DNA of 64,000 nt from NCBI GenBank assembly GCA_944474755.1, contig OX104112.1, positions 23,462,460-23,526,459 on the forward strand, read 5' to 3'. The notes beneath the pieces are model-generated. The model worked only from the letters and a program-made list of their open reading frames with translations, ran no database searches and had not been told where the DNA came from. Positions 12,590 through 22,989 of this stretch are shown piece by piece. Position 1 is the first letter of the stretch; every line of letters starts with the position of its first letter. Made by a program: the position numbers and the translations under genes. This DNA is from Limnoperna fortunei. Its lineage: Eukaryota > Mollusca > Bivalvia > Mytilida > Modiolidae.

Positions 12590-13190
12590 TTTGAGAGATT
12601 TTTCAACAAGTTGGCATTCCAATGGGCACAAACTGTGCTCCTCTCCTCTCCGACCTGTTTTTATACTCATACGAGACTGGATTTCTTCAGGAACTCGTAA
12701 AAAACAAGAATATTAATGAGGCAAGGTCTTTTAACCTGACTTACAGATACATTGATGATGTCATCTCTGTCAACAACACTTCGTTTGGTAGTTGGATTCC
12801 TTCAATTTATCCACCGGAGTTGGAGATTAAAGAAACCACAGAGTCAGCTTGCTTCACATCATTCTTGGATTTACATCTCGAATTTGACCCGGGTGGTCAT
12901 CTCAGTACAAAAAATTTACGATAAAATAGACGACTTTAATTTTAAAATTATTAATTTTCCTAACCTGAAAAGTAACATACCTACCTAACCTGCATACGGT
13001 GTATATATTTCTCAACTTATTCGGTATGCTAGGGCTTGTACAAGTTTTTCAGTCTTTTTGATCCCACACCACTGTCTTCGTGACCGACTTTTAGACCATG
13101 GTTAAAAAAGAATACGTCTCATACGATCTCTAAAAAAGTTCTTCCTTAGATATACGCCACTGGTTGAAAAATTCAAAATTTTGATGATTA
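12590..13190 (+). pseudogene. Decayed YIDD-type reverse transcriptase fragment (Penelope-like)
   Basis: The palm region is readable: VGIPMGTNCAPLLSDLFLYS (residues before the catalytic core), then RYIDDVISVNN with the YIDD active-site motif, then ELEIKETTESACFTSFLDLHLEF. A one-base frameshift near 12910 moves the frame to KIYDKIDDFNFKIINFPNLK, a TAA at 12986-12988 breaks it, and then PAYGVYISQLIRYARAC follows. The same C-terminal block appears at 50140-50336, so the family is present at least twice in the window. The motif set fits Penelope-like or a related retroelement; the exact class is uncertain. It is dead: one frameshift and at least two stops. Confidence 0.75.
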
Positions 13191-13304
13191 ATTATTGTTT
13201 TAGTTAGTGTTTCACTGGTTATTGTACTGAGATGATCACCTCAATATCTCGATTATGTCTCACGACATTGTTGTGTTTTGTGTTACTACCGGACCCAAGG
13301 ATCG

Positions 13305-13395
13305 CAATGGAAGAGGGAGGTTTGGCGCCGTAGAACCTGGTTTAACCCACCATTTCTTTTGAAATGCCTGTACCAAGTCAGGACCATTGCGGTCT
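13305..13395. repeat. Inverted copy of part of 11910-11995
   Basis: The segment reads AGAGGGAGGTTTGG, then AACCTGGTT, ACCATTTCTTTTGAAATG and GTACCAAGTCAGGACCATTG. The complement of these blocks occurs in the same order at about 11910-11995. It probably belongs to the 3' part of the retroelement fragment immediately upstream. It has no coding potential. Confidence 0.55.
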
Positions 13396-13879
13396 TCATT
13401 TATCTGGTGTATCTTCCTTGTTTTGCTTATTTTCTTGTCGACTTTTGAGATTGATTATCCAAGTTCGGTAATTTTGTTAATACCTTTATTTTCTGTCAAC
13501 TTTTCAAATTGATGGAATTAAGAGAAATTCGGTATATAAGGAAACATTGTTTGCCGAGTTGACTTTGGTGATGATGTTTTTTCTGACCGATCATTTTCAA
13601 GATGGGCGCCATTTCCTACTACATTTTCAAATTTCTCTGATTTCAAAGAAATCAAGAAACATGGTACTATGCTGTAGTTAAAAGAAGGGGTATGGAGTAA
13701 GTACTCTTGACACAACAATCCAATATGTGCTTAATAACCTGTGTTGAATGGCAGTGTTAAAATTTTCGTAGCGGACTACCGTTTTCTTGTCAATTATTTA
13801 TTTATGCTCCAATATCTACATAGAACCTTAATACTGGCTGACTTGAATGATGATGAAAATTAATGCAGGTCATTTTTAT

Positions 13880-14360
13880 TAGCTCACCTGATCCAAAGCC
13901 AAGATGGCTGCCATTGCTAAAAATAAAACAGGGGTCAAAACATAGTTTTGGGCTTATAGTTCAAAAAGTATAACAGATAGAGCAACACCTAGGTTTTCTT
14001 CCTTCTCCACCATCAATATCTATTGAGTTGAAGTTGTACGACAACTCCTTATAAGAGTTATTGCGCTTTAATTGTAAAAATTGATGCTTTCCATAATATA
14101 TAGACAACTATAAGAACTAGAGAATATGTTAGCCTTGCAATTTTGTCTGGGAGTATTATAACTAATATTACTCCCATATTTTGTTCAGCTCATTGAGATC
14201 TCCAAAAATGATTTCAGGGTCAGAATTGTCCTATTTACGATTTTGGGGTTATCCCCCTTATATTTTTTAATCAAATTTTCACCTTTCTTTGAAAATCTCT
14301 CTATAAACCACCGAAAGGATTGCTTTTAAACTTTGCAAATATCATATACCAGACTCCATA
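13880..14360. repeat. Dispersed repeat, copy B
   Basis: Second, uninterrupted copy of the repeat at 11391-12480, starting TTAGCTCACCTGA. It is followed at about 14375-14450 by a block (GTCTCGCC...GGCGAGACATAGGTATTG) of the kind that recurs as a dispersed repeat in mollusc genomes, as far as I remember. The open frame over that block is not a recognised gene. Confidence 0.55.
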
Positions 14361-14539
14361 GCTTGTGGTGAATATGACGATTTTTGTCTCGCCAGCGACG
14401 AAAAGTCGCGTTAGGCGAGACATAGGTATTGCTTACCGCAGCGACGGTGGAGTAAACTTATTTAAGTTGTTAATAACTTTGAGGCTGAGATACCTAGAAA
14501 CTAGTCCTTTGGTTAACAGACCTTTCGTGGTCAAATCTT

Positions 14540-15720
14540 TCGACAGATTACAGGTCATGTGACTGACCTCATTTTCATGATTCAATGGCTTCGTAGAAAT
14601 TGCGTCAAAGTTTCACATTCGAGTCCATCACTCAGCAAGTGTAATACCTAGGGCTTGCGTATTTCATTTATAGATACATCTTAGATGGTACATGCCAAAC
14701 TGACAAATGTCATCAGACTCTGATCTCAATTTCTTGGTTCAGTAACTTTGAAAAAAATGCGTCAAAATTCACATTCGTGTTAATTTCTCAGCAAGTGTAG
14801 TACCTAGGCCATTCATATTTGGTGTGTAGATCATCTTACATGGTACATGCCAAACTGACATATCTCATTTGTCCTTGACCTCAATTTTACGTTTCAATGA
14901 CTTTTGTCTTATTTTTGCATTTTACTTTATTTCTCTGCAAGTGAAGTAGCTAGGCCATTCATATTTGGTTTATAGATACACCCTATAAGTACATACTAAA
15001 CTGACACGAGTCATCTGACCCTGACCTCAATTTTACGCTTCAGTGACTTTTGACTTATTTTTGGATTTAACTTCATTTCTCTGAAAGTAAAGTACCTAGG
15101 CCATTCATATTTGGTATGTAGATACATCTTGGAGATTACACGCCAAACTGACATATGTCATCTGACCTTGACCTCAATTTAACGCTTCAGTGACTTTTAA
15201 CTTATTTTTGCGTTTAACATCATTTCTCTGCAAATGTTAGTAAGACTTCAAGTATTCGGTCTTTAAGAATGTATTGGCAGGTAAGTGGCTTTCCAATACT
15301 TGTCATTTGACCTTGACCTCGATTTCATGGTTCAGTGACTTTCAATAGATTTTCAGTTAAGTGTCTAAATCAACGCCCATTATACCTGCATCCATATTAT
15401 TTTGCTTGAAAAAGTTTTTCCTTGGTTGATAATTGTCAGTCTAATAATTTTCAACTGACCTTGACCTTGATTTTTTGGTCGAGTGATTTTAAGACATTTT
15501 ATAATTGTTATACCTAGACTGATATTTAATCTATAGATGTGTTTTGATGCATACTTTTTAATTCTTCACTGGTCAACTGACATTAACCTAAATTTCACGG
15601 TTGAGTAACTTTCAAGATATCTTTATCATTGTTATTCTTAGACCTTGATATTTGGCCTGTTGATTGATATGTAATTTTTATTTTCTAAGGTTGTTGTCTG
15701 TCCTTGATCTATATTTCATG
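14540..15720. repeat. Diverged tandem modules, about 146 bp
   Basis: The phrase GGCCATTCATATTTGG recurs at 14808, 14953 and 15099, giving a 145-146 bp period. Flanking modules with CTGACCTTGACCTCAATTT and CAGTGACTTTTGACTTATT extend the array to roughly eight decaying copies. The order-preserving decay to the right suggests an old array. Confidence 0.75.
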
Positions 15721-16352
15721 ATTAATAATTTATCTTATTTTAATTGTTGTTAGACTTAAACCCATGTTATTAGGTCTGTGGGTAGGTCTTGGTGAGTAAA
15801 TTCATATTTAACTATCTATTCATGGAAGCACATAGTATTTTGTGATTTCACCTTTAGCAAGATGTAATTATCAGTCTTATATGTGCCATTAGTATGTCCA
15901 CATGCTTATTCAATCAAAGCAGCTTATTCAGGCAAGACATCTTCCGTGTTTCCACACTCGTTCTGATAGGACTTTGAGTATGACGCAAATTGATTTGGGA
16001 CAGGGATTTGTTGCTCTCAGGTTGTTGTCATCACTATAACAAAATATACAAAAGACATCACGTGCTTGTTGGAAATTTTTCTAATAAAATTAAAAATTCG
16101 AAAATTGATAAGAAAGGCAGTATCTTCCTTCATAGGACTTCAGAAACCACCAAATTGACATCCGCCAACACTACAGTGTGTAGCTACAAGTATGAACTGC
16201 TTACCCTTCAGGAGCTTCCGAGTTCACTTTTTTTAATATAGAGTTCGTGTTGTTGGCTTTGTTCATTGTTTTTGTGGGTGTTGATTTGTTAATGTTGGGG
16301 TATTTTTTTTGTCTTTCTTGTTTATGGACTCCGCTATTTGATTGCCGCTTGC
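15721..16352. other. No gene recognised
   Basis: An 83-codon open frame at 15990-16241 shows no family resemblance. T-rich sequence after 16240 is similar in composition to the tail after the retroelement fragment at 50340, but no firm assignment is possible. Confidence 0.35.
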
Positions 16353-16596
16353 AACACGCGTATCGAGTTTTTACTACTCGCGATATATAGTTTTCTTATT
16401 ACTCGACATTGTTATTCCAACAAAGGTGACGCGTATCAAGTCAAATAATTTTTCATATTACCAATTGGGTACGTTGGACCCCTTGTTTAATTTTTTAATT
16501 GTAACGAAAAATCCTTAGCAGTATTAAGAAAATTTATTGGACCTGATCCGCGTATGCATACGAGTAGTAAAAATTATTGCACTCGATACGCGTGTT
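16353..16596. mobile_element. 244-bp inverted-repeat element
   Basis: Perfect 15-bp inverted ends: AACACGCGTATCGAG (16353-16367) and its complement (16582-16596). The similarity extends inward as TTTTTACTACTCG/CGAGTAGTAAAAA. An internal near-copy of the end (ACGCGTATCAAG) is at 16429-16440. No convincing target duplication was found, so it could be a small MITE or a foldback. Confidence 0.55.
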
Positions 16597-16834
16597 CCTA
16601 GGGGTGAACATGTATTTGCTTCCTTAAGCATGGATTTATTGCGATTTAGTTTTTTAACTCTTTTCCGAAGGATGGCGAGCTAAAATTAATTCAAAATAAC
16701 AATTGTACGAATGGTTACGAGCTTTAACAAAAAAGCTTCCACTGTGCATGTACTTGTATATTTTTATTATAACATATATCAGAATAAAGAAGTTAATTTG
16801 ATGAAATTCCAATCAGACAAGCTCAAGAAGGTAT

Positions 16835-18628
16835 TTATTCCGAGTATAGCTGCTGTAAAATGGAGTTTCTAAGGTTAAGGTACAATTCCACTGCCTCTTC
16901 AATGTTATTTGGTCTTCTATACTGGTTTTCAGTCATGATCAAATCAATTAATTCAGCCACATCGGGATCACATATGTTAAGTCCATTGATGTCAACTTCT
17001 TCTCGGCATGATATAAAGTCATCAACATGATGGTCATCGACATCAAATACATGGTCCCTAGCTTGATAGAGTTCAGGAGTGTGATATAGAAGGTAAGGTT
17101 TTCCTCTCACACCAGAATAGTTCTTCTTATGCTGCAGTGCGTGGGCATGCCATACAGATTTTACCTTGTCAAGATCTCTCTAAAATGTAATAAAGTACTC
17201 AAATGTCAATTAGAACCATAATGAAGTAATTCTATAATACATTCCTAAAAAATGTTGAAGAGAGGCACAGTATTTTAATCTATTACATCTGTATTAGAAA
17301 TATTATAAAAAATATATATTATTTAAAATATACCCGAAAGTTAATGTGTAAAAATCCAGTGTGACCAAACAGATAAACTGTGACACAATGGTGCAACAGT
17401 AAGATAATCATCTCAGTACAATTTAACAGTGTTTATCAGAAAAGCGATCCCAAACTTCAAACTAAAATGTAAAGAAAAAAATGTATTCTTACAAGCGACG
17501 AAATATATATATATATGTAAGTAATCGATCAGATGTAGAGTTGTAAGAGCACTGGGTTTTAAATTGCGAGGTTTGACACCTCTGTGGTTTCAAGTATTTC
17601 ATGTGTCAAGGTATCAACTAATAGTTCTCTGTAGGTTTCACAGATTTTCCAGCTTGGAATTTTGGGCTTTCCTAGCACACACATTCTGGCGACCGTTTGA
17701 AGCCTATGAAATAAAAAAAAAGTGGGTGTTAAACTCTCCCTCAGACACAGACCGGAAATTGAAGACTGTCGAGTAGAACCATATTTTGACTTACCTGGAT
17801 AAGACCACAAAAGCAAAAACGCACAAGTTCTTTATCAAGCCAATCTCCAGAGAAGGAATCAAGATCTTCCTTTATCATTTGAAATAGGTCTATCCAGAAC
17901 TGCAGACACTCTTTCCGCAGTAGTCCCCAGAACCATTCAATTTGTTGATTGTGATTACTACTTCCATACACAAAGCTTTTTTCGCCTGCATTTATATCGT
18001 TGTGGTTCCTTCTAAAAAAAATTTGAAGTTGTTCAATAACTGTATTTTCTGTGCCTTTATCTGCCCTTATTTTTGCAGGACAACCACCAACATCTTCGAC
18101 AGCTGCTAGATAATAATTAGCAATTACCAACGGGTCATTGTTTGTGCGCCCTGCTTTAAGCCATAGTAAATGACGGGAATATCCGTCTATACATCCGTGA
18201 ATAGCTATGCCAAATCTCTTTAACTTGTCGTTACCGTCGACATGCCATACAAAATTCGGACCCTTGTTTCCATATATCCTACGTCTCAATCTGTTTTTTT
18301 TTCGTAAGCAAACTCCATCATGGTCTTGCAAAAGCAATAGTTGGCGGATTTCATTTTGCGATACTCTGTAACCTGCAAGAATAGCTTGCCAGTACATCCA
18401 TCTGTATCCATGTAATTGTCCACAACTTTCGAGCATTTTCTCCACAAAAAGTGCAACTTCTAAGATATCTGACTTATTTTTACGACGGAAAAGTCCCAAA
18501 TCTGCACATTTCCTCTTTGCTGTGCGTTCACTTAAGACTATTTTATGTTTATGTGCCAATACCATAATAATTTTTGGAAAGCTTAATCCCATTTCAAAAT
18601 AGTGCCGAATCAATTCATCTCTTTCCAT
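16835..18628 (-). CDS. DDE transposase/integrase, two exons, apparently intact
   Basis: Exon 1 is 18628-17795 and exon 2 is 17179-16835. The 615-nt intron has a GTAAGT donor and a TTTTAG acceptor, both phase 0, giving about 392 residues and no internal stop. The N-terminus (residues 1-50) looks like a helix-turn-helix (ERTAKRKCADLGLFRRKN). HGYRWM at 73-78 recalls IS3-type transposases. The RNase H-like core has D131 (WHVDG), followed by CIDGYSRHLLWL, D190 (IRADKGTEN) and E231 (QQIEWFWG), with DDE spacing 58 and 40. The last exon, beginning RDLDKVKSVWHAHA, completes the tail usual for this family. It is expected to bind the transposon ends and catalyse cut-and-paste. The ATG lies 58 bp from the right 21-bp array, so its promoter would be in or beside that array. 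The open frame at 17559-17816 lies in the intron. The superfamily name IS3EU is from memory and is the least certain part. Confidence 0.85.
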
Positions 18629-18689
18629 TTCAACGCCTTGTCACGTCCAAACTACGGTTATATCGGTAAAAATCTCAAAAATCGCACAA

Positions 18690-19105
18690 TTTTTAAATCG
18701 TGGGAACGAATTTTTAAATTGTGGGAACGAATTATTAAATCGTGGGAACGAATTATTAAATCGTGGGAACGAATTATTAAATCGTGGCCACGATTTTTTA
18801 AATCGTGGGAACGAATTTTTAAATTGTGGGAACGAATTTTTAAATTGTGGGAACGAATTATTAAATCGTGGCCACGATTTTTTAAATCGTGGGAACGAAT
18901 TTTTAAATTGTGGGAACGAATTTTTAAATTGTGGGAACGAATTATTAAATCGTGGCCACGATTTTTTAAATCGTGGGAACGAATTTTTAAATTGTGGGAA
19001 CGAATTATTAAATCGTGGCCACGATTTTTTAAATCGTGGGAACGAATTTTTAAATTGTGGGAACGAATTATTAAATCGTGGCCACGATTTATTAAATCGT
19101 GGGAA
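18690..19105. repeat. Right subterminal array, about 20 units of 21 bp
   Basis: Same repeat as 5893-6632 in the opposite orientation: cores CGTGGGAACG, CGTGGCCACG and a diverged form (TTGTGGGAACG), each followed by an 11-bp spacer such as AATTTTTAAAT or AATTATTAAAT. The palindromic core occurs in a regular alternation with the others. The array ends about 50 bp short of the transposon tip. The inverted placement makes the effective inverted repeat several hundred base pairs long. All the reading frames through it are artefacts of the 21-bp period. Confidence 0.9.
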
Positions 19106-19165
19106 CGATTTATTATTTTTTGCCTTCTTTTTTCTATTTGGCACGAATAAGCTGTCGTAGTAAAT

Positions 19166-19800
19166 AGAATGTGATTTGACCTCAAAAAGAAAAACAACTT
19201 ATAGCCCAGACAGGAATATGTAATGCTAAAAGGAAATAAGTCTATGTTGAAGTATGAGGTCAAATGTCACCAACACAAATATCAAACATGTTAAATTCCA
19301 ATGATCTGTCCACGTGCCCAAATATCAAACGCCTGCCTCAAAAGACAAAACTTTAAACTCCCGGACACTCATTTTGTTATTCAATATGCAAAAATGTGAT
19401 CGGACTTAAGGTCAACGGTCAAAAACTATGGTACGGAAAATAGAAAGGAAACTGACCGAACAACAAGAGCCGAAAGTCAATATAGGCAAAAATATATTAA
19501 GCCCACATGCCAAATATCAAATAGCCTACCTGACGATAAAAAAGTTATAGCTCGGACACGATTTGTTGGGGACAGGCTGACAGACACAACAATAAGGAGA
19601 CCCTCTTTAACCTCTTTCACCTTCCGCCATAAGATTAATAGGTTATTTCATACGTTTTGGGGAAAATTCGGTTGATCTTTCACGAGTGATAGAAATTTTA
19701 TGTCTTTTCGCAAGTGGAGCGCAGCGCATGAAAGTACCTATTTCTTCCGTAAACCAACAACTTTCACATCGCTATAACCTATAGACTCTCCATTGTTTTA
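19166..19800. other. Flank of the transposon, probable dispersed repeat, no gene
   Basis: Repeated phrases of the type CCAAATATCAAA (19318, 19509) and GGACAC suggest an old dispersed repeat with internal duplication. No exon was recognised. Confidence 0.4.
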
Positions 19801-19897
19801 GACGTCCAATCAGAACGCCGGAAACAAGAACGTCAAACAAGAACGTTGTTATGCTTCGATAACAACGTTCCTGTTTCTGGCGTTTTGATTGGATGAC
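19801..19897. repeat. Foldback hairpin
   Basis: The arm GACGTCCAATCAGAACGCCG and its continuation GAAACAAGAACGT are mirrored by AACGTTCCTGTTTCTGGCG followed by TTTTGATTGGATGAC, giving arms of about 33 nt with few mismatches. A second small inverted pair (ACAGATG...CATCTGT) lies just downstream at 19907-19948. It is probably a small foldback element. Confidence 0.6.
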
Positions 19898-19979
19898 GCA
19901 GCAAGTACAGATGTGCGCGCGTGAGCTCATCTGTACTGGGTCATCTGTACCAGAAATTGGCCATTTAAAATGAATACAA

Positions 19980-20510
19980 AAACTTGCTGCTTTACATTAA
20001 GGGACTCAGTTACCATAAATACAGATTAACGGAGTCAATAACCATATAGACAAATAAACGGACTCATATAGACAAACTAACGGACTCAGTAACCATATAG
20101 ACATGTTTGAATTCGCATTGATTATTACTTACTATTTCTACAAGTCATATGAAGTGTCCTCAAAGTTTGTTGTCTCTTATTTATTTTTCAGATAACGAGC
20201 CCAAATACTCATGTACCCACGCCAAGATCAAAATCACAGATAAACAAATTTACCCATGGACAATGCGATAACGATTCCAAGTACTCATGTACCCACGCGA
20301 GATCAAAGTCACAGATAGACAAATTTACCCATGGACACTGCGGTAGCGAGTCAACGTTCTCATGTACCCACATCAAGATCAAAATCACAGAAAAACAAAT
20401 TTACCCATGGACACTGCGGTAGCGGGTCCAAGTACTCATGTACCCACGCCAAGATCAAAGTCACAAATATACACATTTACCCATGGGCACTGACGCAATG
20501 AGTCCGAGTA
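19980..20510. repeat. Two short tandem arrays (about 40 bp and 76 bp units)
   Basis: From about 19998 to 20102 a degenerate unit with ACGGACTCA and ACCATATAGACA is repeated three to four times. From 20192 on, CATGTACCCA recurs at 20210, 20286, 20361 and 20437, giving a 76-bp unit in about four copies that also contains AAATTTACCCATGGACA. Confidence 0.8.
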
Positions 20511-20517
20511 GTTTAGG

Positions 20518-22230
20518 TAGTAGGTCGTCTACATGGACCTAGGAGGCTGAGTGGTTAAGGTACTAGTAGGAAATCTACATGGACCTAGGAGCTGAGTGGT
20601 TAAGGTAGAAGGGCATCTACATGGACCTAGGAGGCTGAATAGTTAAGGTAGTAGGGAATCTACATGGACCTAGGAGCTGAGTTGTTAAGGTAGTAGGGAA
20701 TCTACATGGACCTAGGAGGCTGAGTAGTTAAGGTAGTAAGGAAACTACATGGACCTAGGAGGTTGAGTGGTTAAGGTAGTAGGGAATCTACATGGACCTA
20801 GGATGCTGAATGGTTAAGGTAGTAGGGAATCTACATGGACATAGGAGCTGAGTGGTTAAGGTAGTAGGGAATCTACATGGACCTAGGAGGCTGAGTGGTT
20901 AAGGTAGTAGGGAATCTACATGGACCTAGGAGGCTGAGTGGTTAATGTAGTAGGGAATCTACATGGACCTAGGAGCTGATTGGTTAAGGTAGTAGAGAAT
21001 CTACATGGACCTAGGAGGCTGAGTGGTTAAGGTGGTAGGGAATCTACATGGACCAAGGAGCTGAGTGGTTAAGGGAGTAGGGAATCTACATGGACCTAGG
21101 AGCTGAGTGGTTAAGGTAGTAGGGGATCTACATGGACCTAGGTGGCTGAGTGGTTAAGGTAGTATGGAATCTACATGGACCTAGGAGGCTGAGTGGTTAA
21201 GGTAGTAGGGAATCTACATTGACCTAGGAGGCTGAGTGGTTAAGGTAGTAGGGAATCTACATGGACCAAGAGGCTGAGTGGTTAAGGTAGTAGGGAATCT
21301 ACATGGACCAAGGAGTTGAGTGGTTAAGGTAGTAGGGAATCTACATGGACCTAGGAGGCTGAGTGGTTAAGGGAGTAGGGAATCTACATGGACCTAGGAG
21401 GCTGAGTGGTTAAGGGAGTAGGGAATCTACATGGACCTAGGAGGCTGAGTGGTTAAGGTAGTAGCCAAGTAGGGAATCTACATGGACCTAGGAGGCTGAG
21501 TGGTTAGGATAGTAGGGAATCTACATGGACCTAGGAGCTGAGTGGTTAAGGTAGTAGGGAATCTACATGGACCTAGGAGGCTGAGTGGTTAAGGTAGTAG
21601 GGAATCTACATGGACCTAGGAGGCTGAGTGGTTAAGGGAGTAGGGAATCTACATGGACCTAGGAGCTGAGTGGTTAAGGTAGTAGGGAATCTACATGGAC
21701 ATAGGAGCTGAGTGGTTAAGGTAGTAGGGAATCTACATGGACCTAGGAGGCTGAGTGGTTAAGGTAGTAGGGAATCTACATGGACCTAGGAGGCTGAGTG
21801 GTTAAGGTAGTAAGGAATCTACATGGACCTAGGAGCTGAGTGGTTAAGGTAGTAGGGAATCTACATGGACCTAGGAGCTAAGTGGTTAAGGTAATAGGGA
21901 ATCTAAATGGACCTAGGAGCTGAGTGGTTAAGGTAGTAGGGAATCTTCATGGACCTAGGAGGCTGAGTGGTTAAGGTAGTAAGGAATCTACATGGACCTA
22001 GGAGGCTGAGTGGTTAAGGTAGTAGGGAATCTACATGGACCTAGGAGCTGAGTGGTTAAGGTAGTAGGGAATCTACATGGACCTAGGAGCTGAGTGGTTA
22101 AGGTAGTAGGGAATCTACATGGACCTAGGAGGCTGAGTGGTTGATGTAGTAGGGAATCTACATGGACCAAGGAGTTGAGTGGTTAAGGTAGTAGGGAATC
22201 TACATGGACCTAGAAGGCTGAGTGGTTCAG
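20518..22230. repeat. 42/43-bp minisatellite with tRNA A-box-like units
   Basis: About 40 copies of a unit built from TGGACCTAGGAGGCTGAGTG plus GTTAAGGTAGTAGGGAATCT and ACA. Units differ mainly by one base in GGAGGCTG versus GGAGCTG (43 or 42 bp), plus scattered substitutions. GGCTGAGTGGTTAAGG resembles the D-arm/A-box region of serine and leucine tRNAs and the head of the SINE copies nearby (22752, 42615). No B box is present. Minus-strand open frames here are artefacts. Confidence 0.9.
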
Positions 22231-22749
22231 GTACAAGTAGCGGATAAGGGATGCCTTCTCGTTTGGGGAAGGGGGGGGGGGGGTCGTCATAATACAGAAA
22301 AGCTGTGCAGAGAACCATAGTGGGTGACGTGTTCTGAGAGTGCCACGCTACTTGCGCAATTGCATCCCTTGTGTAGATATAAAAGAAGGAGGCACGAAAA
22401 AGTAATTTTTTTCCGCCCCTACCCATACCAATTTATTTGTCCAGTGGCATTCAAAATGTTGCCCTTCTGTCCATCTTTCGCTAATTGATTGTTTTTAAAC
22501 TTGTTTTCGTCCTGAACAAAGCTGAAATACTGCTTGCGGGAAGTAATACAAACATCAATCAATCAATGTATAATTATTATTATTCAAATTAAAGGACGCT
22601 TTTTTAAAGTTTTGATTTTGTTTTATCGATATGGCTGTAATAACAATGTTTACACTAAAAAGATACTATTTCGTTCCATAAAAAACGGTTCTATCCGTTG
22701 CACATTTTTATGCTAAAGTGCAGTATTCGCAGACTTTTCTTCCGAAGGT
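22231..22749. other. Short SINE tail remnant and G run
   Basis: A G homopolymer lies near 22268-22283. At 22505-22566 a sequence resembling the 3' tail of the SINEs (GCTGAAATACTGCTTGCGGG ending in repeated ATCAATCA) is visible. No gene. Confidence 0.45.
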
Positions 22750-22985
22750 TATCGTGGCCTTGGTGGCTGATTGGTTAGTAATCTACTATATATCAAATGC
22801 AAATGAACAGGTTGCGGATTTGCAAATAACTGCAGGAAGGGTGTGCTCGACTCCAACTTAATTGACTAGGATTGTCCGTTTAAAAATGTACTCCGTCGTC
22901 CTACCACACCACCCCAATGAAAACACTGGATGCCATGAAATAGCTGATATGTTGCTGACAATCATAAAGAATCAAACAATCCAGT
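22750..22985 (+). mobile_element. tRNA-derived SINE copy
   Basis: The head CCTTGGTGGCTGATTGGTTAG is A-box-like. It is followed by GGTTGCGGATTTG (degraded B box), GGAAGGGTGTGCTCGACTCC, and the mollusc-SINE body ending GAAATAGCTGATATGTTGCTGAC. It shares order of blocks with the copies at 25730-25955 and 44605-44830. The open frame over it is not coding. Confidence 0.7.
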
Positions 22986-22989
22986 GTAA

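Larger units (their letters stand above)
5843..19159. mobile_element. 13.3-kb DNA transposon, IS3EU-like, with inverted 21-bp subterminal arrays
   Basis: Seen: the left end starts TACGACAGCTTATTCGTGCC at 5843. The right end is its reverse complement ending at 19159. The inverted ends match over 55 bp with one mismatch (position 37). GTAAAT stands directly outside both ends (5837-5842 and 19160-19165), an exact 6-bp direct repeat as expected of a target-site duplication. Inside each end is an array of a 21-bp repeat, the two arrays being in inverted orientation (5893-6632 and 18690-19105). A two-exon DDE transposase on the minus strand starts 58 bp inside the right array. Known, from memory: IS3EU-type eukaryotic elements have TAY termini and 6-bp duplications. 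The interior also holds a HECT exon (10742-10980), a decayed reverse transcriptase, a hairpin element and tandem modules, either cargo or later insertions. The alternative, two unrelated single-ended elements, is made unlikely by the matching duplication. Confidence 0.8.

Noticed and set aside
17559..17816. 85-codon minus-strand frame between the transposase exons
   Set aside because: It overlaps the intron. The phase-0 splice from 17795 to 17179 gives the family-typical continuation, and this frame does not.
5843..19159. Polinton/Maverick element
   Set aside because: Size and a 6-bp duplication would fit, but no polymerase B, ATPase, protease or capsid gene is visible, and the transposase is of a different DDE type with IS3-like features.
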